Assembly: GCA_002840835.1 (NCBI GenBank)
Contig: PHCQ01000016.1
Location: 1 to 64,000 of the forward strand
Direction: 5' to 3'
From: Betaproteobacteria bacterium HGW-Betaproteobacteria-16
Lineage (GTDB): Bacteria; Pseudomonadota; Gammaproteobacteria; Burkholderiales; Burkholderiaceae_C
DNA: 64,000 nucleotides
The position numbers were made by a program, and so were the translations under genes. Positions 19,601-26,935 of this stretch are shown here, in pieces. How positions within the stretch are numbered: position 1 is the first letter of the stretch; every line of letters begins with the position of its first letter. The notes under the pieces were generated by a model. That model ran no database searches. It had not been told where the DNA came from and saw only the letters and a program-made list of their open reading frames with translations.

Positions 19601-21229
19601 GCCAAATCCATCCGCCTGAGCCCTCAGGCCAGGGCCGTGATCGGTACCGAAGCCTCCGAGATGGCGCCCAACGATCTGCTCAACGCCATCCTCAAGGCGC
19701 CCGTGGATCTGGTCTACAACGGCGGCATTGGCACCTATGTGAAGGCCAGCTTCGAGAGCCATGCACAGGTCGGCGACAAGGCCGGCGATGCCTTTCGTGT
19801 CAATGGCAATGAGCTGCGCTGCAAGGTGTTCGGCGAAGGTGGCAACCTGGGCTGCACGCAGAACGGCCGCATCGAATTCGCCCAGGCCGGGGGGCTGATC
19901 TACACCGATGCCATCGACAACTCCGCCGGCGTGGACTGCTCCGATCACGAGGTCAACATCAAGATTCTGGTGGGTGCGGTGCAAGAGGCCGGCGGCCTGA
20001 CGCAGGACAGCCGCAACGAGCTGCTGGCGAGCATGACGGACGAAGTCGGCCTGCTGGTGCTGCAGGACAACTACTACCAGACGCAGCAGATCGAACTGGC
20101 CGCTGCTCGCCCTGTGTACCTGCTGGACGGGCAGCAAAGCCTGATGCGCTGGCTTGAAAGCACCGGACTGCTCAATCGCACCATCGAGTTCCTGCCCGGT
20201 GACGAAGAGCTGGCCAGGCGCAAGCGCGAAGGCAAAGGTCTCACCCGGCCGGAGAATGCGGTGCTGATGGCCTATGCCAAGATGAACCTGTTCGAGGAGT
20301 TGTGCGCCAGCACGCTGCCCGACGACCCTTTTTATGCGCGGGTTCTCACGATGTACTTTCCAAAGGTGCTGGGTGAGCGCTACGGTGAGTACATTGCGCG
20401 CCACGCGCTGCGCCGGGAAATCATTGCCACCTACATGACCAATGCTGTGGTCAACCGGGTGGGGGCCACCTTCGTCAACTTCCTGGCCAACGAGGCCTCG
20501 TGCACCGCCAGCGACGTGGTCAGCGCCTACACGCTGGCGCGCGAGGTGTTTGGCTTGGAACAGATCTGGGACCGCATCGATGCGCTCGACAACCGCATCG
20601 GTTCCGACCTGCAGCTCAGCCTGCTCACGCAACTGGCTGCCATTGCCCAGCGCGCCAGCCGATGGATGTTGCGCCACCGCGGCCAGGGTGATCTGCCGAG
20701 CATGATCGCGCACTACCAGCCAGCGGCGCAGACGCTGCGCCAGCATGTGGACCAGTGGCTCCCCACCACGGCCGTGGCGCAATGGAAGGCAGACAGCGCG
20801 CGACTGATCGAAGCTGGCGTGGACGCCCAATTGGCCGACGACCTCACGGTGCTGGACTACCTGTACCCGGTGCTTGACCTGGTGGACGTGGCCGCCAAAG
20901 CCGGCTGCACGCTGGAGCAGGCCGCCCGCACCTACTTCGCCATCGAGAACACACTGGGCCTCGCCTTGTGGCGCCAGCAGATCGGCAAGCTGCCCACCGA
21001 GTCCCTCTGGCAGACCCAGGCCCGCGCCAGCGCCCGCGACGACGTGTACTCCATTGCCGCGCAGATGTCCCTGTCGCTGCTGTCCAGCCAGCAACCGCTG
21101 GCGCAATGGCTGGAACGCCACGCCAAGGCCATCGAACGCCTCAATGCCATGCGCGAGAGCATTGCAGGCCAGACGCCTGACCTGGCCCCCGTTTCGGTGG
21201 CTTTGCGCGAGCTGCGCGGGCTTTCGTAA
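16613..21229 (+). CDS. NAD-specific glutamate dehydrogenase, large (GDH2/180-kDa) type
   Basis: A 1538-aa enzyme that oxidatively deaminates L-glutamate to 2-oxoglutarate with NAD. The N-terminal half is the ACT-like regulatory region of this family. The catalytic core begins near residue 745: [20 protein letters not shown] near 753, [11 protein letters not shown] near 782 (catalytic-lysine region), and the dinucleotide-binding [16 protein letters not shown] near 1074. The C-terminal helical region follows. The length is slightly under the roughly 1600 aa typical of the family. A 963-residue open frame on the opposite strand here is a codon-bias shadow. Confidence 0.96.
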   Translation: [1538 protein letters not shown]

Positions 21230-21230
21230 C

Positions 21231-21342
21231 ACCCCCCTGCGCTGCTGACGCAGCTTCCCCCCCTCTCTGGCGCCTTCGGCTTGGAGGGGGGGACGGCACC
21301 CTTGGGCCGGCAAAGCCGGACCTTCGGTGCCCCTGGAGGGGG
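21231..21342 (+). repeat. Three-hairpin 3' repeat, copy B
   Basis: It starts 2 nt after the glutamate dehydrogenase stop: a TGCGCTGCTGACGCAG stem, a long C-run/G-run hairpin capped by GGCGCCTTCGGC, then GGCACC...GGTGCC enclosing GGCCGGCAAAGCCGG, ending CCCTGGAGGGGG. Same strand as the upstream gene. Confidence 0.85.
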
Positions 21343-21425
21343 ACATCTCTCCCTGGAAATGCTTCTTCTGCAGTCGCGCAGAAAGTGCACATCTATCCGG
21401 AGCATGATCCGGTTCGCGTGAAGTG

Positions 21426-21534
21426 CCCCCGTCCAGGGACCTCAAGGGTCCGGCTTCGCCGGCCCGAGAGGTCGTCCCCCCTCCAAGCCGAAGGCGCCAG
21501 AGACGGGGGAAGCCGCGTCAGCGGCGCAGGGGGG
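21426..21534 (-). repeat. Three-hairpin 3' repeat, copy C
   Basis: The reverse-complement counterpart of copy B, ending 2 nt before the stop of the minus-strand ABC transporter gene. Copies B and C face each other across about 83 nt between two convergent genes, so each belongs to its own gene's 3' end. Confidence 0.85.
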
Positions 21535-21536
21535 TG

Positions 21537-23324
21537 TCAGATCTGAAACTGCAGGGCCGCCAGGCCCGCATACACGCCGCCGGCTGCCACCAGCTCGGCG
21601 TGCGTGCCTTGCTCGACCAGGCGCCCGTGGTCGAGCACCACGATGCGGTCGGCTTGCTGAACGGTGGCCAGGCGGTGGGCGATGACCAGGGTGGTTCGAT
21701 CTTTCATGGCCGATTCGAGGGCTGCCTGCACCATACGCTCGCTCTGTGCGTCGAGTGCGCTGGTGGCTTCGTCAAGCAACAGCAGCGGCGGGTTCTTCAA
21801 CATGGCGCGTGCGATGGCAATGCGCTGGCGCTGACCACCTGAGAGACGCACGCCGCGCTCGCCCAGGAAGGTGTCGTAGCCCTCGGGCAGTTTGTCGATG
21901 AATTCGTCGGCGAACGCAGCGTGGGCAGCGGCCCGCACCTCGTCATCGGTGGCTTCGGGCCGGCCGTAGCGGATGTTTTCCATCGCGCTGCTGGAGAAGA
22001 TGACCGGGTCCTGCGGCACGATGCCGATGCGTGCGCGCAAGTCCTGCAGGCTGAGCTGGTCGATTGGCACACCGTCAAGGCGGATGCTGCCCATCAACGG
22101 GTCGTAGTAACGCAGCAGCAGCCCGAAGACCGTGCTTTTGCCCGCGCCGCTCGGGCCGACGAGTGCCACGGTTTGCCCCGAAGGCACTTCGAGCGTGAAG
22201 TCTGAAAGCGCCGCTTGTGCCGGGCGCGAGGGATAGTGGAAGGTGATGTCGTCGAACCGCACGCTGCTACCCCCTTGGGGTGCATGTGCGGCTTGCGGCC
22301 GCTCAGGGGACTGCACAGGTGACCGGGTGTTCAGCAACTCCACCAGCCGCTCGCTGGCACCGGCTGCGCGCAGCAGGTCACCGTAGACCTCGCCCAGCAC
22401 GGCCACCGCGCCCACGAAGATGATGGTGTAGAGCACCGCCTGGCCCAGTTGGCCGGCGCTGAGGTCTCCTGCAATGACCGCCTGCGTGCCCTGGTACAGC
22501 CCCCACAGCACCAGTGCCGCATTGGCGATGATGATGAAGGCCACCAGCCCGGCACGTGCCCGGCTGCGTCGCACGGCGGTTTTGAACGCCTGTTCGGTGG
22601 AGGCGTCAAAGCGTTGCGCTTCGCGGTCTTCCGCCGTGTAGCTCTGCACGATGGGGATGGCGTTGAGCACTTCGGCCGCGATGGCGCTGGAGTCGGCCAC
22701 GCGGTCCTGGCTGGCGCGCGAGAGCTTGCGCACCCGGCGGCCGAACCACATGGTCGGCAGCACCACAAGGCCGATCACCAGCAGCACCTGGATCATGACG
22801 TAGGGGTGCGACACCACCAGCATGATCAGTGCGCCCAGTCCCATGAATGCGTTGCGCAGGCCCATCGACAGCGACGAGCCCACCACAGTCTGCACCAGGG
22901 TGGTGTCGGTGGTCAGGCGGCTGAGCACCTCGCCGGTTTGCGTGGTCTCAAAGAACTGCGGGCTCTGGCGCAACACATGGCTGTAGACAGCGTTGCGCAG
23001 GTCGGCGGTGATGCGCTCGCCCAGCCAGCTCACCACATAGAAGCGGGCGGCCGAGAACAGGCCGAGCGCCACGGCTACGCCGAACAGTTCCAGAAAGTGC
23101 CCCTGCAGGGCCATTGCCTGTGCGTTTCGGTCCTCGGGTACCAGCCCGGTGTCGATCAGATGGCGCAACGCCACCGGAAAGAGCAGGGTGGCCACTGCGG
23201 CCAGCGTCAGGAACAGCACCGCCAGCGCAATCTGCACCTTGTAAGGGCGCATGAAGGGCAACAGGCCGCTGAGCGAAGTGGGGGAAGACGCCTTGGGGCG
23301 TTCGGACGCTGAAGTGAGACTCAT
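21537..23324 (-). CDS. ABC exporter, fused permease/ATPase (MsbA/multidrug type)
   Basis: A 595-aa half-transporter that would function as a homodimer in the inner membrane. Six transmembrane helices fill roughly residues 25-310. The ATPase domain has Walker A GPSGAGKST near 389, signature LSGGQRQR near 494 and Walker B LLLLDEATSALD near 515. The ATG at 23324 (MSLTSASERP) is preferred over an in-frame start at 23375. The substrate cannot be told from sequence; lipids, lipopolysaccharide precursors or drugs are all possible. It is convergent with the glutamate dehydrogenase gene. Confidence 0.92.
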   Translation of the reverse strand: MSLTSASERPKASSPTSLSGLLPFMRPYKVQIALAVLFLTLAAVATLLFPVALRHLIDTGLVPEDRNAQAMALQGHFLELFGVAVALGLFSAARFYVVSWLGERITADLRNAVYSHVLRQSPQFFETTQTGEVLSRLTTDTTLVQTVVGSSLSMGLRNAFMGLGALIMLVVSHPYVMIQVLLVIGLVVLPTMWFGRRVRKLSRASQDRVADSSAIAAEVLNAIPIVQSYTAEDREAQRFDASTEQAFKTAVRRSRARAGLVAFIIIANAALVLWGLYQGTQAVIAGDLSAGQLGQAVLYTIIFVGAVAVLGEVYGDLLRAAGASERLVELLNTRSPVQSPERPQAAHAPQGGSSVRFDDITFHYPSRPAQAALSDFTLEVPSGQTVALVGPSGAGKSTVFGLLLRYYDPLMGSIRLDGVPIDQLSLQDLRARIGIVPQDPVIFSSSAMENIRYGRPEATDDEVRAAAHAAFADEFIDKLPEGYDTFLGERGVRLSGGQRQRIAIARAMLKNPPLLLLDEATSALDAQSERMVQAALESAMKDRTTLVIAHRLATVQQADRIVVLDHGRLVEQGTHAELVAAGGVYAGLAALQFQI

Positions 23325-23695
23325 GGCTGAAGTGTGCCGGGTTTTGAGACGGGTGGTGAAAGGCGGCCCGCGCATGCGCCACCTGAAGCCTGGCGTTCCG
23401 TGGTGAGCCTCGAGTATTCAGCGCCACGGCAATGTGCTTCAACACACCGACAGGAACGTTTGGTCTGCCTATGCTGGACCCCAGTCGCGACGCTGTCGCC
23501 AAATGCCTGGGTCGCACACCGGCGTGCAACACCACCCTCAGTCACCTGGGCATCTGGTCAAACAAGCGCGTGGGCGACTGGCGCGGTGAAGACGTGATCT
23601 GTCTTCGCCGAACCTGTCTCCAGATACCGATCAATGACCGGCCGTACCCGTCACCTTCGGTGCGAGGCGGTTGGTTGCCACGCTTAGGAACCATC
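23325..23695. promoter_or_regulatory. Divergent intergenic region, ABC exporter / collagen-like lipoprotein
   Basis: 371 nt between divergent genes. It contains the start regions of both, and AGGA just before the lipoprotein ATG. An in-frame open stretch runs back to 23432, but it lacks a ribosome binding site and would bury the lipoprotein signal peptide, so it is not called as coding. No confident promoter boxes were seen. Confidence 0.3.
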
Positions 23696-24040
23696 ATGAA
23701 ATACTCAAAATTGCTGCTCGCCAGCGGCTTTTCGCTCGTCCTTGCCGCCTGCATTTCGGCACCTGCGGGCCCTCCCGGCCCCCAGGGTGACACAGGCGCT
23801 CAAGGCCGCCCCGGAACCACCGGATACACCGGCGCCACGGGAGACACCGGCGCAACCGGTTCCACAGGCTACACCGGCGCCACTGGAGCAACCGGCGGTG
23901 CCGGGGCCACAGGCGACACAGGTGCCACGGGCTATACCGGCGCCACCGGCGCCACCGGCAGCACAGGCGCAACGGGTAGCACGGGTGCCACGGGTGCGAC
24001 CAAGCCAGGTGACACCGTCGTCATCGTTCCTGCACGCTGA
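23696..24040 (+). CDS. Collagen-like lipoprotein
   Basis: A 114-aa protein with a lipoprotein signal peptide: basic N-terminus MKYSKLLL, hydrophobic core and lipobox LAAC with the acylated cysteine at C19. Residues 24-102 are almost unbroken Gly-X-Y triplets, mostly GAT, GDT, GYT and GST after an initial GPPGPQG, so it should form a short collagen-like triple helix. It ends in a 12-residue non-collagen tail. Threonine-rich Y positions are typical of bacterial collagen-like proteins. AGGA precedes the ATG and a strong terminator follows, so it is a single-gene unit. The function is unknown; a surface or periplasmic stalk is possible. Confidence 0.85.
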   Translation: MKYSKLLLASGFSLVLAACISAPAGPPGPQGDTGAQGRPGTTGYTGATGDTGATGSTGYTGATGATGGAGATGDTGATGYTGATGATGSTGATGSTGATGATKPGDTVVIVPAR

Positions 24041-24074
24041 TGATTCTGGGCCGGACCACCAGGTCCGCCAGGAG

Positions 24075-24099
24075 AACCTGCCTCTGGCAGGTTTTTTTT
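24075..24099 (+). terminator. Rho-independent terminator of the collagen-like gene
   Basis: AACCTGCC and GGCAGGTT form a perfect 8-bp stem with a TCT loop, and eight consecutive Ts run from the end of the stem. It lies 35 nt after the stop codon and is the most classical intrinsic terminator in the window. Confidence 0.93.
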
Positions 24100-24149
24100 G
24101 GTCAAGGGCGATGTGCAATGTTGCTTTCCCCTGGAAGGCCAACACATTC

Positions 24150-25499
24150 TCAGATCAGTTTGTGCACGGGCTGCCGCTTCCACACACCGTAGAAGTACGC
24201 CGTCTGCAGCAGCAGCGCCACCGCAAAGGTGACGGGATAGGTGAGCCAGATGAAGGGCAAACCCAGGGTGCTGTCGAACACCCGACCCAGCGGATACAGC
24301 AGAAAGACCAGGCAGCCCAGCGACATCAGGGTGGGCACACGCACCGTGCCGGTGGCGCGCATGACGCCACTGAAAACGCTGGCCATGCCAAAGATGATGT
24401 TGCCCCAGACCGCAATGCGCAGCACCGTGGCGGCAAGCTCGATCACGGCGGCGTCCTGCACGAAGAGCGAAGCAATCCGGGGCGCCAGCAAGGCCACGCC
24501 CAGGGCGAGCGAACCGGTGAGCACCAGGTTCATGAGCAGGCCAACGCGGGTCACCTGATCGATCCGGGCGGTGTCGCCAGCCCCCACGGCCTGTGCCGTG
24601 AACACGGAAGCCGCAATGGCGATGGACATGGCGGGGAACAGCACATACGCGGTGGTCTGGCTCACCGCGCCCCAGGCAGCGGTGGCGTGCACGCCATGGT
24701 CGTTGACCAAGGCCAGCAGGCCCATGTCGGCCGCCGCGCTGGTGATGAAGAACAGCGCAGTGGGCACGCCCAGCCGGGCCACCGTCAACAGCCGGCGCGA
24801 GAGCCGCAGGTGTGGCAACAGGTCTGACCAGGCCAGGATATGGGCCTGACGATGCAGGCGCCACGCCAGCCAGACCAGTGCGGTCAATGTGCCCAGCAGC
24901 GTGCCCCAGCCTGCGCTGGCCACACCCAGCTGGGGCAGACCCCACCAGCCCAGAATCAGAGCGGGCGTGACCACGGCCGACACAGCGAATGACACCATCA
25001 GCATGCGCAGCGGCGTGAGCGAATCCCCCATGCCACGCAGCACGGCGGCCACCAGCATGTTGGTGAAGAACACCGGCAGACCGAACAGCATGACCCGTGC
25101 ATAGCTCACCGAATCCGCCAGGATCTGGGGCGGTGTTCCCAACCAGTGCATCAAGGGCCGTGCGAACGCAGCGCCGGCCACACCCACCAGGACACCCAGC
25201 AACACGCCCCCCAGCAACACGGCGCCGGCCACTTCGCGCACCTTGTCGGGCTCTCGGGCGCCATGCGCCTGCCCCACCAGCACCGAGGCGCCCGTGCCCA
25301 GCCCGATGACAAAGGCGATCAGGAACATGAATGCAGGAAAGAAGCCCACCGCGGCCGCCATGGACGCCGCGCCCAGCAACTGACCCAGAAAGATGATGTT
25401 GAGCGTGCCCGAGAGTGCGTTCAGTACGTTGGTGAGCACCAGGGGCCCGAGAAAGCGCAGGAAGCGCACGGGCAACGGACGTTCGGCGGAGGTGATCAT
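24150..25499 (-). CDS. MATE family efflux transporter
   Basis: A 449-aa inner-membrane protein with twelve hydrophobic segments in two homologous halves, as in Na+- or H+-coupled multidrug/toxin extruders. The N-terminal segment (GPLVLTNVLNALSGTLNIIFLGQLLG) and the later VLVGQAHGAREPDKV match the family pattern. It reads away from the methionine sulfoxide reductase genes, with a 203-nt divergent spacer. The substrate is unknown. Confidence 0.9.
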   Translation of the reverse strand: MITSAERPLPVRFLRFLGPLVLTNVLNALSGTLNIIFLGQLLGAASMAAAVGFFPAFMFLIAFVIGLGTGASVLVGQAHGAREPDKVREVAGAVLLGGVLLGVLVGVAGAAFARPLMHWLGTPPQILADSVSYARVMLFGLPVFFTNMLVAAVLRGMGDSLTPLRMLMVSFAVSAVVTPALILGWWGLPQLGVASAGWGTLLGTLTALVWLAWRLHRQAHILAWSDLLPHLRLSRRLLTVARLGVPTALFFITSAAADMGLLALVNDHGVHATAAWGAVSQTTAYVLFPAMSIAIAASVFTAQAVGAGDTARIDQVTRVGLLMNLVLTGSLALGVALLAPRIASLFVQDAAVIELAATVLRIAVWGNIIFGMASVFSGVMRATGTVRVPTLMSLGCLVFLLYPLGRVFDSTLGLPFIWLTYPVTFAVALLLQTAYFYGVWKRQPVHKLI

Positions 25500-25702
25500 G
25501 AGCAGGCGTGCAGGGTGGAAGCCGCACCAATGTAGCCGTTTGGCCGCCGGGATCTTGCAAACCGGGCTGTAAGGATGTTGCTCCCGGACCGACTCATGGT
25601 CACGGAAACTGCTCTATGGTGCAGACGACGGCAGCGCAGTGCTGCCAGTCCGGGCCCTGCGCTGGTTTCCGCGTCTGCGTGCAACGAACCGAGGAATGTG
25701 TG

Positions 25703-26200
25703 ATGGAGCGAAGAACCATGTTGAAGACATTGACCGGATGGATCGCCGGTGCTGCGGTGCCTGCCACCGCTGTGGCGGCAGCACCTTTTCCAGTGAAGAA
25801 GACGGCGGCCGAGTGGAAGCGGATCGTTTCGCCCGCTGCCTACCATGTGCTGTTCGAACACGGCACCGAACCAGCCGGTTCCAGCCCGTTGGATGGTGAA
25901 AAGCGCCCGGGCACCTTCGTGTGTGCCGCCTGCAACCAGCCGCTGTTCAGTGCCGCCCACAAGTACGACAGCGGCACCGGCTGGCCCAGTTTCTGGCAGC
26001 CGCTGCCCGATGCGGTGGGTACGTCCACCGACTTCAAGCTCATCTTCCCGCGCACCGAATACCACTGCGCGCGCTGTGGCGGGCACCAGGGCCACGTGTT
26101 CAACGACGGGCCGCGCCCCACCGGCAAGCGCTACTGCAACAACGGCGTGGCGCTGGCGTTCGTGCCTGAAGGCACGGCCCTGCCAGCCCTGCGCACTTGA
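25703..26200 (+). CDS. msrB: Peptide-methionine (R)-S-oxide reductase, Tat-exported
   Basis: MsrB reduces the R epimer of methionine sulfoxide in proteins. The 165-aa protein has a twin-arginine signal (RRTMLK, hydrophobic stretch, AVAAA) over residues 1-28, so it should act in the periplasm. Zinc ligands are C74/C77 and C122/C125; the catalytic cysteine is C145 in KRYCNNG; GTGWPSF near 91 forms the substrate pocket. GAGGA (25691-25695) supports the ATG at 25703. It lies 31 nt before msrA, presumably in one operon. Confidence 0.95.
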   Translation: MERRTMLKTLTGWIAGAAVPATAVAAAPFPVKKTAAEWKRIVSPAAYHVLFEHGTEPAGSSPLDGEKRPGTFVCAACNQPLFSAAHKYDSGTGWPSFWQPLPDAVGTSTDFKLIFPRTEYHCARCGGHQGHVFNDGPRPTGKRYCNNGVALAFVPEGTALPALRT

Positions 26201-26231
26201 AACCCTGCCACCCATTCACCGAGCCAACAAG

Positions 26232-26822
26232 ATGAACAAGACACTTTCTGCCCTGATCGCCACCGCCTGGCTGGCCACCCTGGCCGGCGCGGCGCAAGCC
26301 GCCACGGCCACCGCCATCTTTGCCGGGGGCTGTTTCTGGTGTGTGGAGAAAGACTTTGAAAAGCTGCCCGGGGTGCTGGAGGCCGTATCTGGCTACACCG
26401 CCGGCAAGACCCCCGACCCCACCTATGAACAGGTCAGCAACGGTCACACGGGCCACACCGAAGCCGTTCGCGTGACCTACGACACCACCAAGGTGAGCTA
26501 CGCCGAACTGGTGGAATACTTCTGGCGCCACATCGACCCCACCGTCAAGAACCGGCAGTTCTGCGACATCGGCAGCCAGTACCGCAGCGGCATCTACTGG
26601 CAGAACGAAGAGGAACGCAAGGTGGTGGAGGCCAGCCATGCGGCACTGCTGAAAAGCGGGCGCTTCAAGACCATCCACACCGAGCTGGCGCCAGCCACCG
26701 CCTTCCACCTGGCCGAGGATTACCACCAGGACTATTACAAGAAGAACCCGGTGCGCTACAACTACTATCGCCTCTCCTGCGGGCGCGACGCGCGCGTCAA
26801 ACAACTCTGGGATTCACCTTGA
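26232..26822 (+). CDS. msrA: Peptide-methionine (S)-S-oxide reductase, exported
   Basis: MsrA reduces the S epimer of methionine sulfoxide. The 196-aa protein has a Sec-type signal peptide (cleavage expected after AQA, residue 23), the catalytic GCFWC motif with C34, and a probable resolving cysteine C183. The start at 26232 is chosen for its signal peptide. With msrB it forms a two-gene periplasmic repair unit using two export routes: Tat for MsrB and apparently Sec for MsrA. Reducing power would have to come from an envelope thiol system not encoded here. Confidence 0.95.
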   Translation: MNKTLSALIATAWLATLAGAAQAATATAIFAGGCFWCVEKDFEKLPGVLEAVSGYTAGKTPDPTYEQVSNGHTGHTEAVRVTYDTTKVSYAELVEYFWRHIDPTVKNRQFCDIGSQYRSGIYWQNEEERKVVEASHAALLKSGRFKTIHTELAPATAFHLAEDYHQDYYKKNPVRYNYYRLSCGRDARVKQLWDSP

Positions 26823-26885
26823 GGCACGTTGAAACCGTCCCACAGACGTGATTCAGAAGGGGCCTTCTTCCTCCTGTTGAGCTTT

Positions 26886-26907
26886 GCGCCGATGTTACGA
26901 TCGGCGC
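26886..26907 (+). terminator. Possible terminator or leader hairpin between msrA and DUF898 gene
   Basis: GCGCCGAT and ATCGGCGC form a perfect 8-bp stem with a 6-nt loop, followed by GGA and five Ts. It is 64 nt after msrA and 29 nt before the next ATG, so it may end the msr transcript. The T-run is offset from the stem, so strength is uncertain. Confidence 0.5.
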
Positions 26908-26935
26908 GGATTTTTACAACTACGGAGGATGAGGG

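Noticed and set aside
23432..23695. N-terminal extension of the collagen-like protein to 202 aa
   Set aside because: It has no ribosome binding site and would bury a perfect lipoprotein signal peptide starting at 23696.
23800..24000. Short tandem DNA repeats that could suggest a CRISPR or other array
   Set aside because: The period is 9 nt or a multiple of it, and the repeats encode Gly-X-Y triplets in frame; there are no spacers.
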